A stretch of 64,000 nt of DNA from RYN-230 sp963768945. GTDB taxonomy: Bacteria; Actinomycetota; Actinomycetes; Streptosporangiales; Streptosporangiaceae. Of this stretch, positions 56,632 to 64,000 are shown piece by piece. The position numbers were made by a program, and so were the translations under genes. Position 1 is the first letter of the stretch, and each line of letters opens with the position of its first letter. The notes below the pieces were generated by a model. It did not search any database and was not told where the DNA came from. It saw nothing but the letters and a program-made list of their open reading frames with translations. Location of the stretch: positions 868,001-932,000 of the forward strand of contig CAVYJW010000008.1 in the NCBI GenBank assembly GCA_963768945.1. The letters run 5' to 3'.

Positions 56632-56727
56632 CCGTGTCCCCGCGGGCCCCGTGTCCGCGGGCGCCGTGCCCCCGGGCGCCGTGCCCGCGGGCGCCGTGCC
56701 CTCGGGCGCCGTGTCGCTGGCGGTCAT
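56632..56727 (-). repeat. 15-bp repeats at the 5' end of the dioxygenase gene
   Basis: From the ATG at 56727, minus-strand units GGCACGGCGCCCGCG and GGCACGGCGCCCGGG repeat about five times. The last unit reads GCGGGGACACG where the previous one reads GCGGACACG; the extra GG shifts the frame away from the dioxygenase. Removing it would join the strong start site to the enzyme. Confidence 0.85.
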
Positions 56728-56767
56728 CGCTTCCTCCCGGGTGTTCGTGTCATCGCGGCGGAGAACA

Positions 56768-56781
56768 GTTCAAATTTGAAC
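56768..56781. promoter_or_regulatory. Palindromic operator 1 (MarR-type)
   Basis: A perfect 14-bp palindrome, GTTCAAATTTGAAC, in the divergent region between the dioxygenase and MarR genes. AT-rich palindromes of this size are typical MarR sites. Confidence 0.7.
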
Positions 56782-56808
56782 TATATTCCCGCACCGGGCC
56801 GCCTGGTC

Positions 56809-56822
56809 GTTCGAATTCAAAC
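56809..56822. promoter_or_regulatory. Palindromic operator 2 (MarR-type)
   Basis: GTTCGAATTCAAAC, a near-palindrome sharing GTT.....AAC with operator 1. Centres are 41 bp apart, about four helical turns. It lies just upstream of the presumed -10 of the MarR gene, consistent with autorepression. Confidence 0.65.
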
Positions 56823-56831
56823 CATACTGGG

Positions 56832-56843
56832 TAGGCTGACCGG
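56832..56843 (+). promoter_or_regulatory. Leaderless-type -10 element for the MarR gene
   Basis: TAGGCT (56832-56837), 6 bases, GTG at 56844. No ribosome site. Confidence 0.4.
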
Positions 56844-57332
56844 GTGACAGACCGCGCCGACCGCACGCCGCCGACCGCCGAGCGGTGGCTCGATCCGGCA
56901 GAGATGACGGCGTGGCTGGCCTTCCTGGAGGTCAGCCACCTCCTGGAGCGCGCCATCGAGCAGCAGCTCCGGCAGGACGCCGGGCTGTCGCACGCGCAGT
57001 ACGAGATCCTGTCCCGGCTGGAGGCGGCGGACGGCGGGCGGCTGCGGATGAACGAGCTCGCGGACGTCATCGTGGTGTCCCGCAGCGGGCTGACCTACCA
57101 GATCACCCAGCTTGAGAAGGCCGGCCTGGTCCGCAGGGAGAAGTGCCCGTCGGACGAGCGGGGCATCCTGGCCATCCTGACCAGCGCGGGCCGGGACGCC
57201 CTCGACCGGGCGGCGCCCGGGCACCTGCGGGTCGTGCGCGAGAACCTGATCGACGCTCTCACCCCGGCGCAGCGCGAGGCCCTGGCCGAGGGTCTCATCG
57301 CCGCCCGCGCCCGCCTCCGCCCCCCCGACTGA
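56844..57332 (+). CDS. MarR-family transcriptional regulator
   Basis: A 162-residue winged-helix regulator: LSHAQYEILSRLEAADGGRLRMNELADVIVVSRSGLTYQITQLEKAGLVRREKCPSDERG is the MarR DNA-binding core with the wing DERG. It most likely represses the divergent dioxygenase gene and itself through the two palindromes, responding to a phenolic ligand; this is inferred from layout. Confidence 0.9.
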   Translation: MTDRADRTPPTAERWLDPAEMTAWLAFLEVSHLLERAIEQQLRQDAGLSHAQYEILSRLEAADGGRLRMNELADVIVVSRSGLTYQITQLEKAGLVRREKCPSDERGILAILTSAGRDALDRAAPGHLRVVRENLIDALTPAQREALAEGLIAARARLRPPD

Positions 57333-57450
57333 TTTCCGGCCCCCAAACCCTTGGCGCCCGCGCCCGCCGCACCTCAGCCCAGCCGGCGCCTGGCCCCGCA
57401 AGCCCCATACACCCCATGCACCACCTCAGCCACAGCCCCCTAAGCCCGCG

Positions 57451-57506
57451 ATTCGTGATCAACCGATCAGTGTTGCTCTGACGACACCAATCGTTTGATC
57501 ACGAAT
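57451..57506. repeat. Dispersed intergenic hairpin, copy 3
   Basis: Arms 57451-57475 and 57482-57506, loop CTCTGA. It is imperfect (several mismatches, some of them G-U pairs in RNA) but keeps CGTGATCAA, CGAT and GTGT(T)G of copies 1 and 2. It lies between the convergent MarR and hutF genes. Confidence 0.75.
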
Positions 57507-57554
57507 GGGCGCTGTGACTGGGGGGACTGGTGAGGTTTGTGGGGTAACAGTGCG

Positions 57555-57687
57555 ACTCGGCGGGCGGCCCGGCTCGGGGCGGAGGGCGGCGCGGCTCGGG
57601 GCGGCGGGCGGCCCGGCTCGGGGCGGCGGGCGGCCCGGCTCGGGCGGGCGGCCCGGCTCGGGCGGGGCGGCCCGGCTCGGACGGCGG
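57555..57687. repeat. GGCGGCCCGGCTCGGG tandem repeats at the hutF 3' end
   Basis: About seven units of 15-22 bp (GGCGGCCCGGCTCGGGGC) end directly at the hutF stop codon (57688-57690). Non-coding. The rest of the 355-bp gap from 57333 holds hairpin copy 3 and pyrimidine-rich low-complexity sequence. Confidence 0.8.
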
Positions 57688-59191
57688 TTAGGCGAGGAGG
57701 GGGCGGAGGGCGCTTGTGAGGGCAGCGGGGACGTCAGGCACCAGCAGGTGCCGGCCGTCCCGAACCACGTCTCGGCCACCGATCACCACGTCGGTGACGT
57801 CGGCCGCGCTGCCCGCGAAGATCACCGACTCCAGGACGGTGGCGGCGGCCGCGCCGGCCAGCCGGGGGCTGTCCAGGCAGACGGTGACCAGGTCGGCCAG
57901 GGCGCCGGGCACGATCTCCCCCGCCTGCGGCCACCCCAGGCAGGTGTGCCCGGCGACGGTGGCCGCCTCGGCCAGCGCGACCGCGCCGAAGCGGCCGCGG
58001 CGTCCCGAGGCCAGCCGCTCGTCCAGCTCGACGCGGCGCGCCTCATCCAGCAGGTCGATCACCGCGTGGCTGTCGCTGCCCACGGTGAGCGGGCTGCCCG
58101 CGGCGGCCAGTGCCCCGGCCGGGCCGATGCCGTCGGCCAGGAAGGCCTCCGTGCTCGGGCAAATGCAGACGCAGGTGCGGCTGCCGCCCAGCAACTCGAT
58201 GTCGTGGCGGGTGAGGTGGGTGGCATGCACCATCGTGCTGCGCGGCCCGAGCGCTCCGGCGTCGTCCAGCACCCGCGCCGGGGTGGCCCCGTAGGCCGCG
58301 AGGCAGGCCTCATTCTCCGCGGGCTGCTCGGACAGGTGCGCGTGCAGCGGCGCCCCGAGGCGGTGCGACCAGCCGATGACCGGGTGCATCTGGGCGGGCG
58401 GCACCGCCCGCACCGAGTGGATGGCCACCCCGGCCCGGGCGTGCGGTGCGAGCATCCCGTGCTCGTCCGGCCCGAGCGCGGCCAGCCGGTCCGCCCAGCG
58501 CGCCGCGTCCCCGTCGCTGAATCGCTGCTGCACCGGCGAGAGCGGCTCGGGCGTGCCGTCCGGGGCCAGCCCGCCGGTCAGGTAGCAGGTGTCCAGCAGG
58601 GTGATCCGCAGGCCCGCCCCGGTGGCCGCCTGGATGAGGGCGCGGCCCATCTCGTTGGGGTCGGGATACGGCGACCCGCCCGGGCCATGGTGCAGGTAGT
58701 GGAACTCTCCCACGCAGGTCACCCCGGCCAGGGCCATCTCCGCATAGACGGCCCGGGCGAGGGCCAGGTAGCTGTCCGGCGACAGCGCCGGCCACCTGGT
58801 ACATCCGCTCCCGCCAGGTCCAGAAGGTGCCCTGACCCGCCTCGGTGATCCCGCGCAGCGCGCGGTGGAAGGCGTGTGAGTGGGCGTTGGCCAGCCCGGG
58901 CAGGGTGAGGCCGGGCCGCCGCTCGGTGCCCGCCGGCACCGCCGCAGGCGGCACGTCCGGGGTCACCGCGCGGAAGGCGTTGCCGCTCGCCTCGATCAGC
59001 ACTCCGGTCCGGACTTCGCCGCGGCCCAGCCAGGCCAGCTCGGCGTACCAGCGGCGGATTCCGGGGCCGCCCGCCGGCACGGGCACGCCACCCGCCGGCA
59101 CGGGCACGCCACCCGCCGGCACGGGCACGCCACCCGCCGGCACGGGTCCGGCACCCGCCGGCACGGGTCCGGCATCCTCGGGGCCGGCCAT
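57688..59191 (-). pseudogene. hutF: Formimidoylglutamate deiminase, frameshifted
   Basis: An amidohydrolase that would convert N-formimino-glutamate to N-formyl-glutamate. The N-terminal half (start ATG 59191; metal motif PGLANAHSHAFHRALRG, TFWTWRERMYQV) and the C-terminal half (SPDSYLALARAVYAEMALAGVTCVGEFHYLHHG, VGSDSHAVIDLLDEAR, CLGWPQAGEIVPGALADLV) are in different frames; the switch is at about 58780-58790, within GGCGCTGTCGCC. One inserted or two deleted bases explain it (GGCGCGCTGTCGCC would restore frame). All active-site segments are otherwise intact, so a sequencing error is possible. The N-terminus carries VPVPAGG repeats. ATG overlaps the stop of the upstream amidohydrolase (TGATG). 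Confidence 0.85.
59071..59173 (-). repeat. 21-bp repeats at the 5' end of hutF
   Basis: Five units of GCCGGCACGGGCACGCCACCC (21 bp would be seven residues, VPVPAGG or GPVPAGA), keeping the frame of the hutF N-terminus. Confidence 0.9.
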
Positions 59192-60453
59192 CAGCCGGCC
59201 AGGTCGCGCAGCACGGCCGCGAGCGCGGTGACCCCGGACGCGCAGTCTCCGTCCTCGGCGCGCTCCGCCGGAGAGTGGGAAATCCCGGTGGGGTTGCGGA
59301 CGAACAGCATCGCGGTGGGCAGCCGGGCGGCCAGCACCCCGGCGTCGTGCCCGGCCCCGGTGGGCAGGCTGGGCGCGTCGATCCCGCAGGCGGCCAGCGC
59401 GGCGGCCAGCCGGTCCGCCAGCATGGCGTCGAACTCGACCTCGGGGCTGAACGACTCCTGGCGGGACGTCATGACAACCCGGTTCGCGTCGGACTCCTGC
59501 CCGGCCGCGGCCAGGATCTGGTCCATCGTATCCTCAAGCGTCCGGCCGTCCGCGGCCCGGACATCGAGCCAGGCGCGCACCGCGGAGCACACCGCGTTGG
59601 CCGCGCCAGGCTCGGCGGTCACCTTGCCGATCGTGGCCCGCGCTCCGCGCTCGACCGCGGCCGCGCGGGCGGCCAGCACGGTGGCCGCGTACGGGATCAT
59701 CGGATCGCGCCGGTCAGCCAGCGCGGCCGTGCCCGCGTGATCAGCCTGCCCGGCGAAGTCGATCCGCCAGCGGCCGTGCGGCCAGATCCCCTCGGCGATG
59801 CCCAGGGCGGCGCCGAGGTCCGCGAGGGCCCGGCCCTGCTCGATGTGCAGCTCCACGTAGCAGCCAAGCCGCGCGATCAGGTCCTCGTCGCGGCCGATCA
59901 GCCCAGGATCCTGGCCGCCCGCCCGCATCGCGTCGGGCAGCGTGGTCCCGTCACCGTCCCGCAGCCCGTGCGCGGTCTCGGGGTCGATGGCTCCGGTGAG
60001 CAGGCGGCTGCCCAGGCAGGCCACGCCGAACCGGCCGCCTTCCTCCTCGGTGAAAGCGGCCACCGCGATCGGCCGGGCCGGGGCGAAGCCCGCGGCCCGG
60101 AGCTCGTCGATCGCCGCGAAGGCGGACACCACGCCCAGGGGCCCGTCGTACGCACCCCCGGCTGGGACCGAGTCCAGGTGGCTCCCTGTGGCAACAGCGG
60201 GCGCTGACGATCCGGGCACGTCCCACCAGGCCCAGAGGTTGCCGTTGCGGTCCGGTTCGGTGCGCAGCTGCCGGTGCCGGGCCGCCGCCTCGAACCAGGC
60301 CCGGCAGTCCAGGTCGGCGGGGGTCCAGGAGAACCGGCGGTACCCGCCGGTGCCCGGATCCCGGCCGATCGGCAGCAGCGACTCCCACAACGCTGCGAAC
60401 CCCGGAGGCCCCGGCGACGACGGCCCGGGGGACGGCGGCGGCGGGGCGCTCAT
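59191..60453 (-). CDS. Allantoate amidohydrolase/carbamoylase-type M20 enzyme in the hut cluster
   Basis: A 420-residue M20-family amidase of the allantoate amidohydrolase/N-carbamoyl-L-amino-acid hydrolase group. Metal-binding motifs: TGSHLDSVPAGGAYDGPLGV, FTEEEGGRFG, YVELHIEQG, GQADHAGT, TGAGHDAG, NPTGISHSPAE. It lies between hutU and hutF with overlapping start and stop codons at both ends, so it is part of the histidine operon. HutF gives N-formyl-glutamate, and no HutG deformylase is present; I infer this enzyme performs that last amide hydrolysis. Start ATG 60453 overlaps the hutU stop; GTG 60456 is an alternative. Confidence 0.87.
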   Translation of the reverse strand: MSAPPPPSPGPSSPGPPGFAALWESLLPIGRDPGTGGYRRFSWTPADLDCRAWFEAAARHRQLRTEPDRNGNLWAWWDVPGSSAPAVATGSHLDSVPAGGAYDGPLGVVSAFAAIDELRAAGFAPARPIAVAAFTEEEGGRFGVACLGSRLLTGAIDPETAHGLRDGDGTTLPDAMRAGGQDPGLIGRDEDLIARLGCYVELHIEQGRALADLGAALGIAEGIWPHGRWRIDFAGQADHAGTAALADRRDPMIPYAATVLAARAAAVERGARATIGKVTAEPGAANAVCSAVRAWLDVRAADGRTLEDTMDQILAAAGQESDANRVVMTSRQESFSPEVEFDAMLADRLAAALAACGIDAPSLPTGAGHDAGVLAARLPTAMLFVRNPTGISHSPAERAEDGDCASGVTALAAVLRDLAG

Positions 60454-62117
60454 CACGACTGCATGGGGACGCGCACGCCCCGCTGGGCGGCCACCTCGGC
60501 GGCCTCCTCATAGCCGGCGTCCACGTGCCGGATCACGCCCATCCCCGGGTCGTTGGTCAGCACGCGCTCCAGCTTCTCCCCGGCCAGCGGGGTGCCGTCG
60601 GCCACGCACACCTGGCCCGCATGGATGGACCGTCCGATGCCCACCCCGCCGCCGTGGTGGATACTCACCCAGGACGCCCCGGAGGCCGTATTGACCAGCG
60701 CGTTCAGCAGCGGCCAGTCGGCGATCGCGTCCGAGCCGTCGGCCATCGCCTCGGTCTCCCGGTACGGCGAGGCCACCGAGCCGCAGTCGAGGTGATCCCG
60801 GCCGACCACGATGGGGGCCTGGACATCACCGCGGGCGACCAGCTCATTAAACCGGACCCCGGCCAGGTGCCGCTCACCGTAGCCGAGCCAGCAGATCCGG
60901 GCCGGGAGGCCCTGGAAGTGCACCTTCTCCTGGGCCATCCGGATCCACCGGGCGAGCGGCTCGTTGTCCGGGAAGAGGTCCAGGATGGCCGCGTCAGTGG
61001 CGGCAATGTCAGCCGGATCGCCGGACAGCGCGGCCCAGCGGAACGGCCCCTTGCCCTCGCAGAACAGCGGCCGGATGTAGGCGGGCACGAAGCCAGGGAA
61101 GTCGAAGGCCCGCTCGTAGCCCGCTGCGAGCGCCTCGCCGCGAATCGAGTTGCCGTAGTCGAACACCTCCGCGCCCGCATCCATGAAGCCGACCATGGCC
61201 GCGACATGCTCAGCCATTGACTGCTGGGCCCGCTCGGTGAAGCCGGCGGGGTCCTCGGCCCGCAGTGCCGCCATGTCCTCGAACGGCACGCCGCGGGGCA
61301 GGTAGGTCAGCGGGTCGTGCGCCGAGGTCTGGTCGGTGACGACGTCGATCGGGGCACCCATGGCCAGCATGCGGGGAAGCACTTCGGCGGCGTTGCCGAG
61401 CAGGCCGATGGACAGCGGCTGCCCGGCGTCCCGGGCCGCGACCGCCCGGCGCAGCGCGTCGTCGATGTCGTCCGTGGCCACGTCCAGGTAGCCGTGCTCG
61501 ATCCGGCGGGCGATCCGCGACGGGTCACAGTCGATGACGATGGCCACCCCGCCGTTCATGGTGACCGCGAGGGGCTGCGCGCCGCCCATGCCGCCCAGGC
61601 CGGCGGTCAGCGTGATCGTGCCGGCCAGCGACCCTCCGAAGCGTTTCGCCGCCACGGCCGCGAACGTCTCGTAGGTGCCCTGCAGGATGCCCTGGGTCCC
61701 GATGTAGATCCAGGACCCGGCGGTCATCTGCCCGTACATGGTCAGGCCGAGGGACTCCAGGCGGCGGAACTCCGCCCAGGTGGCCCACTGCGGGACCAGG
61801 TTGGAGTTGGCGATGAGCACCCGCGGCGCCCATTCGTGGGTGCGCATCACCCCGACCGGCTTGCCCGACTGGACCAGCAGGGTCTCGTCACCCTGGAGGT
61901 CCTGCAGGGAGCGCACGATCGCGTCGAAGGCCGGCCAGCTGCGGGCCGCGCGGCCCGAGCCGCCGTACACGATGAGCTGATCGGGATGCTCGGCCACCTC
62001 AGGATCGAGGTTGTTCATCAGCATCCGCATGGCCGCCTCTTGCGGCCAGCCCCGGCATGACAGGGCGGTGCCGCGTGGGGCGCGGACCGGGCGCGGGCCC
62101 GGCGGGCCGTCAGTCAT
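60453..62117 (-). CDS. hutU: Urocanate hydratase
   Basis: A 554-residue urocanase with bound NAD, converting urocanate to imidazolonepropionate. The sequence is closely similar to Streptomyces HutU from GPRPVRAPRGTALS through MNNLDPEVAEHPDQLIVYGGSGRAARSW, MTAGSWIYIGTQGILQGTYETFAA, GGMGGAQPLAVTMNGG, and DHLDCGSVASPYRETEAM; the catalytic-site SWVSIHHGGGVGIGRSIHAGQ is complete. I start at the ATG 62117, matching the family N-terminus. It is first gene of hutU-amidohydrolase-hutF; no hutH is in the window. Confidence 0.95.
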   Translation of the reverse strand: MTDGPPGPRPVRAPRGTALSCRGWPQEAAMRMLMNNLDPEVAEHPDQLIVYGGSGRAARSWPAFDAIVRSLQDLQGDETLLVQSGKPVGVMRTHEWAPRVLIANSNLVPQWATWAEFRRLESLGLTMYGQMTAGSWIYIGTQGILQGTYETFAAVAAKRFGGSLAGTITLTAGLGGMGGAQPLAVTMNGGVAIVIDCDPSRIARRIEHGYLDVATDDIDDALRRAVAARDAGQPLSIGLLGNAAEVLPRMLAMGAPIDVVTDQTSAHDPLTYLPRGVPFEDMAALRAEDPAGFTERAQQSMAEHVAAMVGFMDAGAEVFDYGNSIRGEALAAGYERAFDFPGFVPAYIRPLFCEGKGPFRWAALSGDPADIAATDAAILDLFPDNEPLARWIRMAQEKVHFQGLPARICWLGYGERHLAGVRFNELVARGDVQAPIVVGRDHLDCGSVASPYRETEAMADGSDAIADWPLLNALVNTASGASWVSIHHGGGVGIGRSIHAGQVCVADGTPLAGEKLERVLTNDPGMGVIRHVDAGYEEAAEVAAQRGVRVPMQS

Positions 62118-62307
62118 CGCTGGCCCTACCTTTCTTCTCGCGCGGAGCGGCCTGGCCACCCGCGCGGAGCGAGCTCAGCCCGGCCACCCGGGTGGAGCGA
62201 CCCGGCCACCCGGCGGGCCGGACGGCCAGCGGCGTCCTCACCGCCACGGGCCGGGCGGCGCTGGCCGCCGCCACGATTCATCATCCCTGGTGGCCCGCGC
62301 ACGCGCA
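62118..62307. other. Gap upstream of hutU
   Basis: Holds the presumed hutU promoter near the start (TTTCTTCTCG on the plus strand) and short direct repeats of CGGCCACCCG with CGGAGCGA (about 62145-62215). No gene. Confidence 0.5.
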
Positions 62308-62350
62308 GCGCCGGGCGGGAAGCTCGCCCGGGGCGAGTCCCGCCCGGCGC
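62308..62350 (-). terminator. Strong hairpin terminator of the osmoprotectant transporter operon
   Basis: A perfect 13-bp stem, GCGCCGGGCGGGA (62308-62320) with TCCCGCCCGGCGC (62338-62350); the enclosed CTCGCCC/GGGCGAG continues the pairing. It lies 55 bp past the binding-protein stop on the minus strand. Confidence 0.65.
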
Positions 62351-62404
62351 CATGAGCCGGGTAACCAGAGGCCGGGCAGGAGGGCCCGGCCGGGGAGAAC
62401 CAGC

Positions 62405-63403
62405 TCAGCTCTTGATGCCGACCGCCTTGAGCCAGCCGGTCGCGACCGTGGAGTAGTTGGCATGATCCAGGATGATGGCCTTGTCCATGGCCAGCAGGCC
62501 GGCAGTGGTCAGCCTGGCGGAAACGTCATTCAGCGTGCTGGTGATGGTCGGCGTGAGCGCCTTCTTGTAAACCAGCGGGACGACGTTCTGCGCCGCGAAG
62601 TTGAATTTCGGATCGGCCAGCGCCACCAGGTTATCGGTGATGATCTGCGGGGTGGTGGTGAACACGTCGGCCGCCTGGACCTTGCCGTCCTGCAGGGCGG
62701 CCAGGGTCAGCGGGCCGGACTCGTCGAGCGGGTCAAACCCCTTGAACGTCAGCCCGTAGTTCTTCGTGAGCCCGGGCAGGCCGTCCGAGCGGGTCTTGAA
62801 CTCGGGCGGGCCGCCGAACACCATGTCCTTCGCGTACGGCTTGAGGTCTGCGATGGATGTGAGGTGATCCTTCTTAGCGGTGGCCTGGGTCACCGTGACC
62901 GAGTCCTTGTCCTGGGCGGACGAGGGGTTGAGGATCTCCAGCGACGAGGGGAGCTTGGACTTCAGAGCGGCGTCCACATCGGCGGTGGTGGCGGCCGTGC
63001 TGCTCGTGTCGACCGACGTGGTTAGCAGCGCGCCGTTATATTCGGGAATAATACTGATCGTGCCCTTTTCGATCTGCGGGTAATAGACCTCGCGGGCGCC
63101 GATGTTGAATTTTGGCGTGACCTTGACGCCTTTGCCCTGCAGAGCGAGGACGTAGATCTCGGCGAGAAGCTCGTTCTCGGGGAAGTTGGCCGAGCCGACG
63201 ACGACCGTGCCTTTGGCCGCGCCGGAGGACAGCGGGTTAGAACTACTGCTACTACTACTACTACTGGCGCTGCTGCCGCCACTGCTGCCACAGGCAGCCA
63301 GCCCCAGGCTGGTCAGGACAGCCAGGCCACCGATGGCACCAGCACCCAACCGCTTCGTGAAGAGCGGCGACGCACCTGCCGCAAACCGCGATCTCGGAAA
63401 CAT
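62405..63403 (-). CDS. Glycine betaine/choline-type ABC transporter substrate-binding lipoprotein
   Basis: A 332-residue OpuAC/ProX-like binding protein. A basic N-terminus and hydrophobic stretch end in the lipobox LAAC (Cys near residue 38), followed by a Ser-rich linker encoded partly by an AGT triplet run (63242-63266). The mature part (VVVGSANFPENELLAEIYVLALQGKGVKV, REVYYPQIEKGTISIIPEYNGALL, ADVFTTTPQIITDNLVAL) matches the quaternary-amine (betaine/choline/carnitine) family. GAAGGG precedes the ATG at 63403. It follows its permease by 37 bp. Confidence 0.88.
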   Translation of the reverse strand: MFPRSRFAAGASPLFTKRLGAGAIGGLAVLTSLGLAACGSSGGSSASSSSSSSSSNPLSSGAAKGTVVVGSANFPENELLAEIYVLALQGKGVKVTPKFNIGAREVYYPQIEKGTISIIPEYNGALLTTSVDTSSTAATTADVDAALKSKLPSSLEILNPSSAQDKDSVTVTQATAKKDHLTSIADLKPYAKDMVFGGPPEFKTRSDGLPGLTKNYGLTFKGFDPLDESGPLTLAALQDGKVQAADVFTTTPQIITDNLVALADPKFNFAAQNVVPLVYKKALTPTITSTLNDVSARLTTAGLLAMDKAIILDHANYSTVATGWLKAVGIKS

Positions 63404-63440
63404 GGTGTTTCCCTTCTTTTCCGATAGTTTTAGTACGCTA

Positions 63441-64000
63441 TCACGACGAGCGCCCTTGCAGGCGCAAGCCCTTCGGCACGGCGAGACGCCGTACTCCGAC
63501 AAAGAGCGCCTGCACGGCGAGGGCCAGCAAGACGACAAACAGGGCCCCGCCCGCGACCTCCCCGTAATTGTTCTCCGCGAGCCCGTCGATTATGTAACGG
63601 CCCAGTCCGCCCAGGCCGATGTAGGCGGCGATCGTCGCGGTGGCCACCACGAATATCGCGCCGGTGCGCAGGCCGAGCACGATCAGCGGCATGGCCACCG
63701 GAACCTCGACCTTCCGTATCTGCTGCCAGGGGGTCATGCCCATGCCCCGGGCCGCGTCCCTGAGTTCCGGATCGACCCCGGCCACCCCTTCGTAGACGTT
63801 GACCAGGATGGCCGGGATGGCCAGCACGACCAGCGGCACCAGCCAGGCCAGCACGGAGAAGCCCAGCCAGAGGGTGAGCAGGACGAGCAGGCCAAGCGTG
63901 GGGATGGCCCGCCACGCGTTGGCCACGTTGACCACCGCCACCGCTCCCCGGCCGGTGTGCCCGATCAGGATGCCCAGCGGGATGGCGATCAGCGCCGCGA
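63441..64000 (-). CDS. Glycine betaine/choline-type ABC transporter permease (5' end outside the window)
   Basis: The C-terminal 186 residues of a binding-protein-dependent permease; the frame stays open to the window edge (ALIAIPLGILIGHTGRGAVAVVNVANAWRAIPTLG), so the start lies beyond base 64000. The EAA loop that docks to the ATPase is visible (GVDPELRDAARGMGMTPWQQIRKVEVPVAMPLI), and AYIGLGGLGRYIIDGL is typical of OpuCB/ProW-type permeases. Several hydrophobic helices are present. Confidence 0.87.
   Translation of the reverse strand, partial: AALIAIPLGILIGHTGRGAVAVVNVANAWRAIPTLGLLVLLTLWLGFSVLAWLVPLVVLAIPAILVNVYEGVAGVDPELRDAARGMGMTPWQQIRKVEVPVAMPLIVLGLRTGAIFVVATATIAAYIGLGGLGRYIIDGLAENNYGEVAGGALFVVLLALAVQALFVGVRRLAVPKGLRLQGRSS

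Noticed and set aside
55823..56779. 318-codon plus-strand frame opposite the dioxygenase gene
   Set aside because: Runs through the operators and the repeat tract, has no family motif, and the minus strand encodes a clear LigB protein.

Overview
The window is very GC-rich chromosomal DNA from an actinomycete (class Actinomycetes; family not resolvable from this piece). The evidence is a BldC regulator, the GlgE alpha-glucan/trehalose pathway, a DUF574 methyltransferase, a DUF3017 protein beside mdh, GTG starts, 4-bp coupled overlaps (ATGA/GTGA) and a transmembrane Ser/Thr kinase with an FHA neighbour. I saw no rRNA, tRNA, CRISPR array, insertion sequence, integrase or phage gene. The content is core and peripheral metabolism; the unusual material is repeats, inserts and one domain fusion.

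Layout. 1-5.4 kb: amino-acid/polyamine permease divergent from a saccharopine-dehydrogenase-like protein, an aldehyde dehydrogenase and a PIG-L deacetylase. 5.4-9.0 kb: UDP-sulfoquinovose synthase, a long non-coding gap and a secreted PQQ-type beta-propeller. 9.1-15.5 kb: a form-II CO-dehydrogenase-like molybdenum hydroxylase (coxS-coxL-coxM), a CoxG-like membrane protein carrying an RNA-polymerase alpha-CTD-like domain, and kynureninase. 15.8-19.4 kb: guaA and a CNNM/CBS protein. 19.7-23.1 kb: coupled galT-galE-galK, then an M20 amidohydrolase. 24.7-28.9 kb: mdh, icd, DUF3017 and citrate synthase. 29.1-33.5 kb: FHA-HTH protein, Ser/Thr kinase, a small conserved-looking protein, enoyl-CoA hydratase and bldC. 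34.0-44.7 kb: glgP (frameshifted) divergent from glgE-treS-mak-glgB. 45.2-54.4 kb: TauE-type exporter, membrane protein, NUDIX-NYN fusion, SppA, flavin reductase, DUF574 methyltransferase, a structured intergenic region, a DHA2 transporter and a tandem Lrp regulator. 54.4-62.1 kb: histidine utilisation (hutI; hutF frameshifted; an allantoate-amidohydrolase-type enzyme; hutU), interrupted by a LigB dioxygenase/MarR pair. 62.4-64.0 kb: binding protein and permease of a glycine-betaine/choline-type ABC transporter that runs off the right edge.

How the genes fit together. GlgP, GlgE, TreS, maltokinase and GlgB interconvert glycogen, maltose-1-phosphate and trehalose. mdh, icd and citrate synthase are TCA enzymes on one strand. 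GalTEK is the Leloir pathway. HutU, HutI, HutF and the amidohydrolase would take urocanate to glutamate, with HutF probably giving N-formylglutamate.

Three things stand out. First, the CoxG-like protein fuses an SRPBCC domain to an alpha-CTD-like DNA-binding module and a tail anchor. Second, short in-frame tandem repeats of 15, 18 or 21 bp sit inside otherwise conserved enzymes (galE, maltokinase, hutI, hutF) and at protein tails, while similar arrays start exactly at stop codons (citrate synthase, FHA gene). Third, two families of short dispersed repeats lie at gene 3' ends: a roughly 46-56 bp perfect or near-perfect hairpin (three copies) and a CGCAACGAAAACCGT-type motif. Three reading-frame breaks (glgP, hutF, 5' end of the LigB gene) lie in GC-rich or repeated sequence and may be real or sequencing errors.
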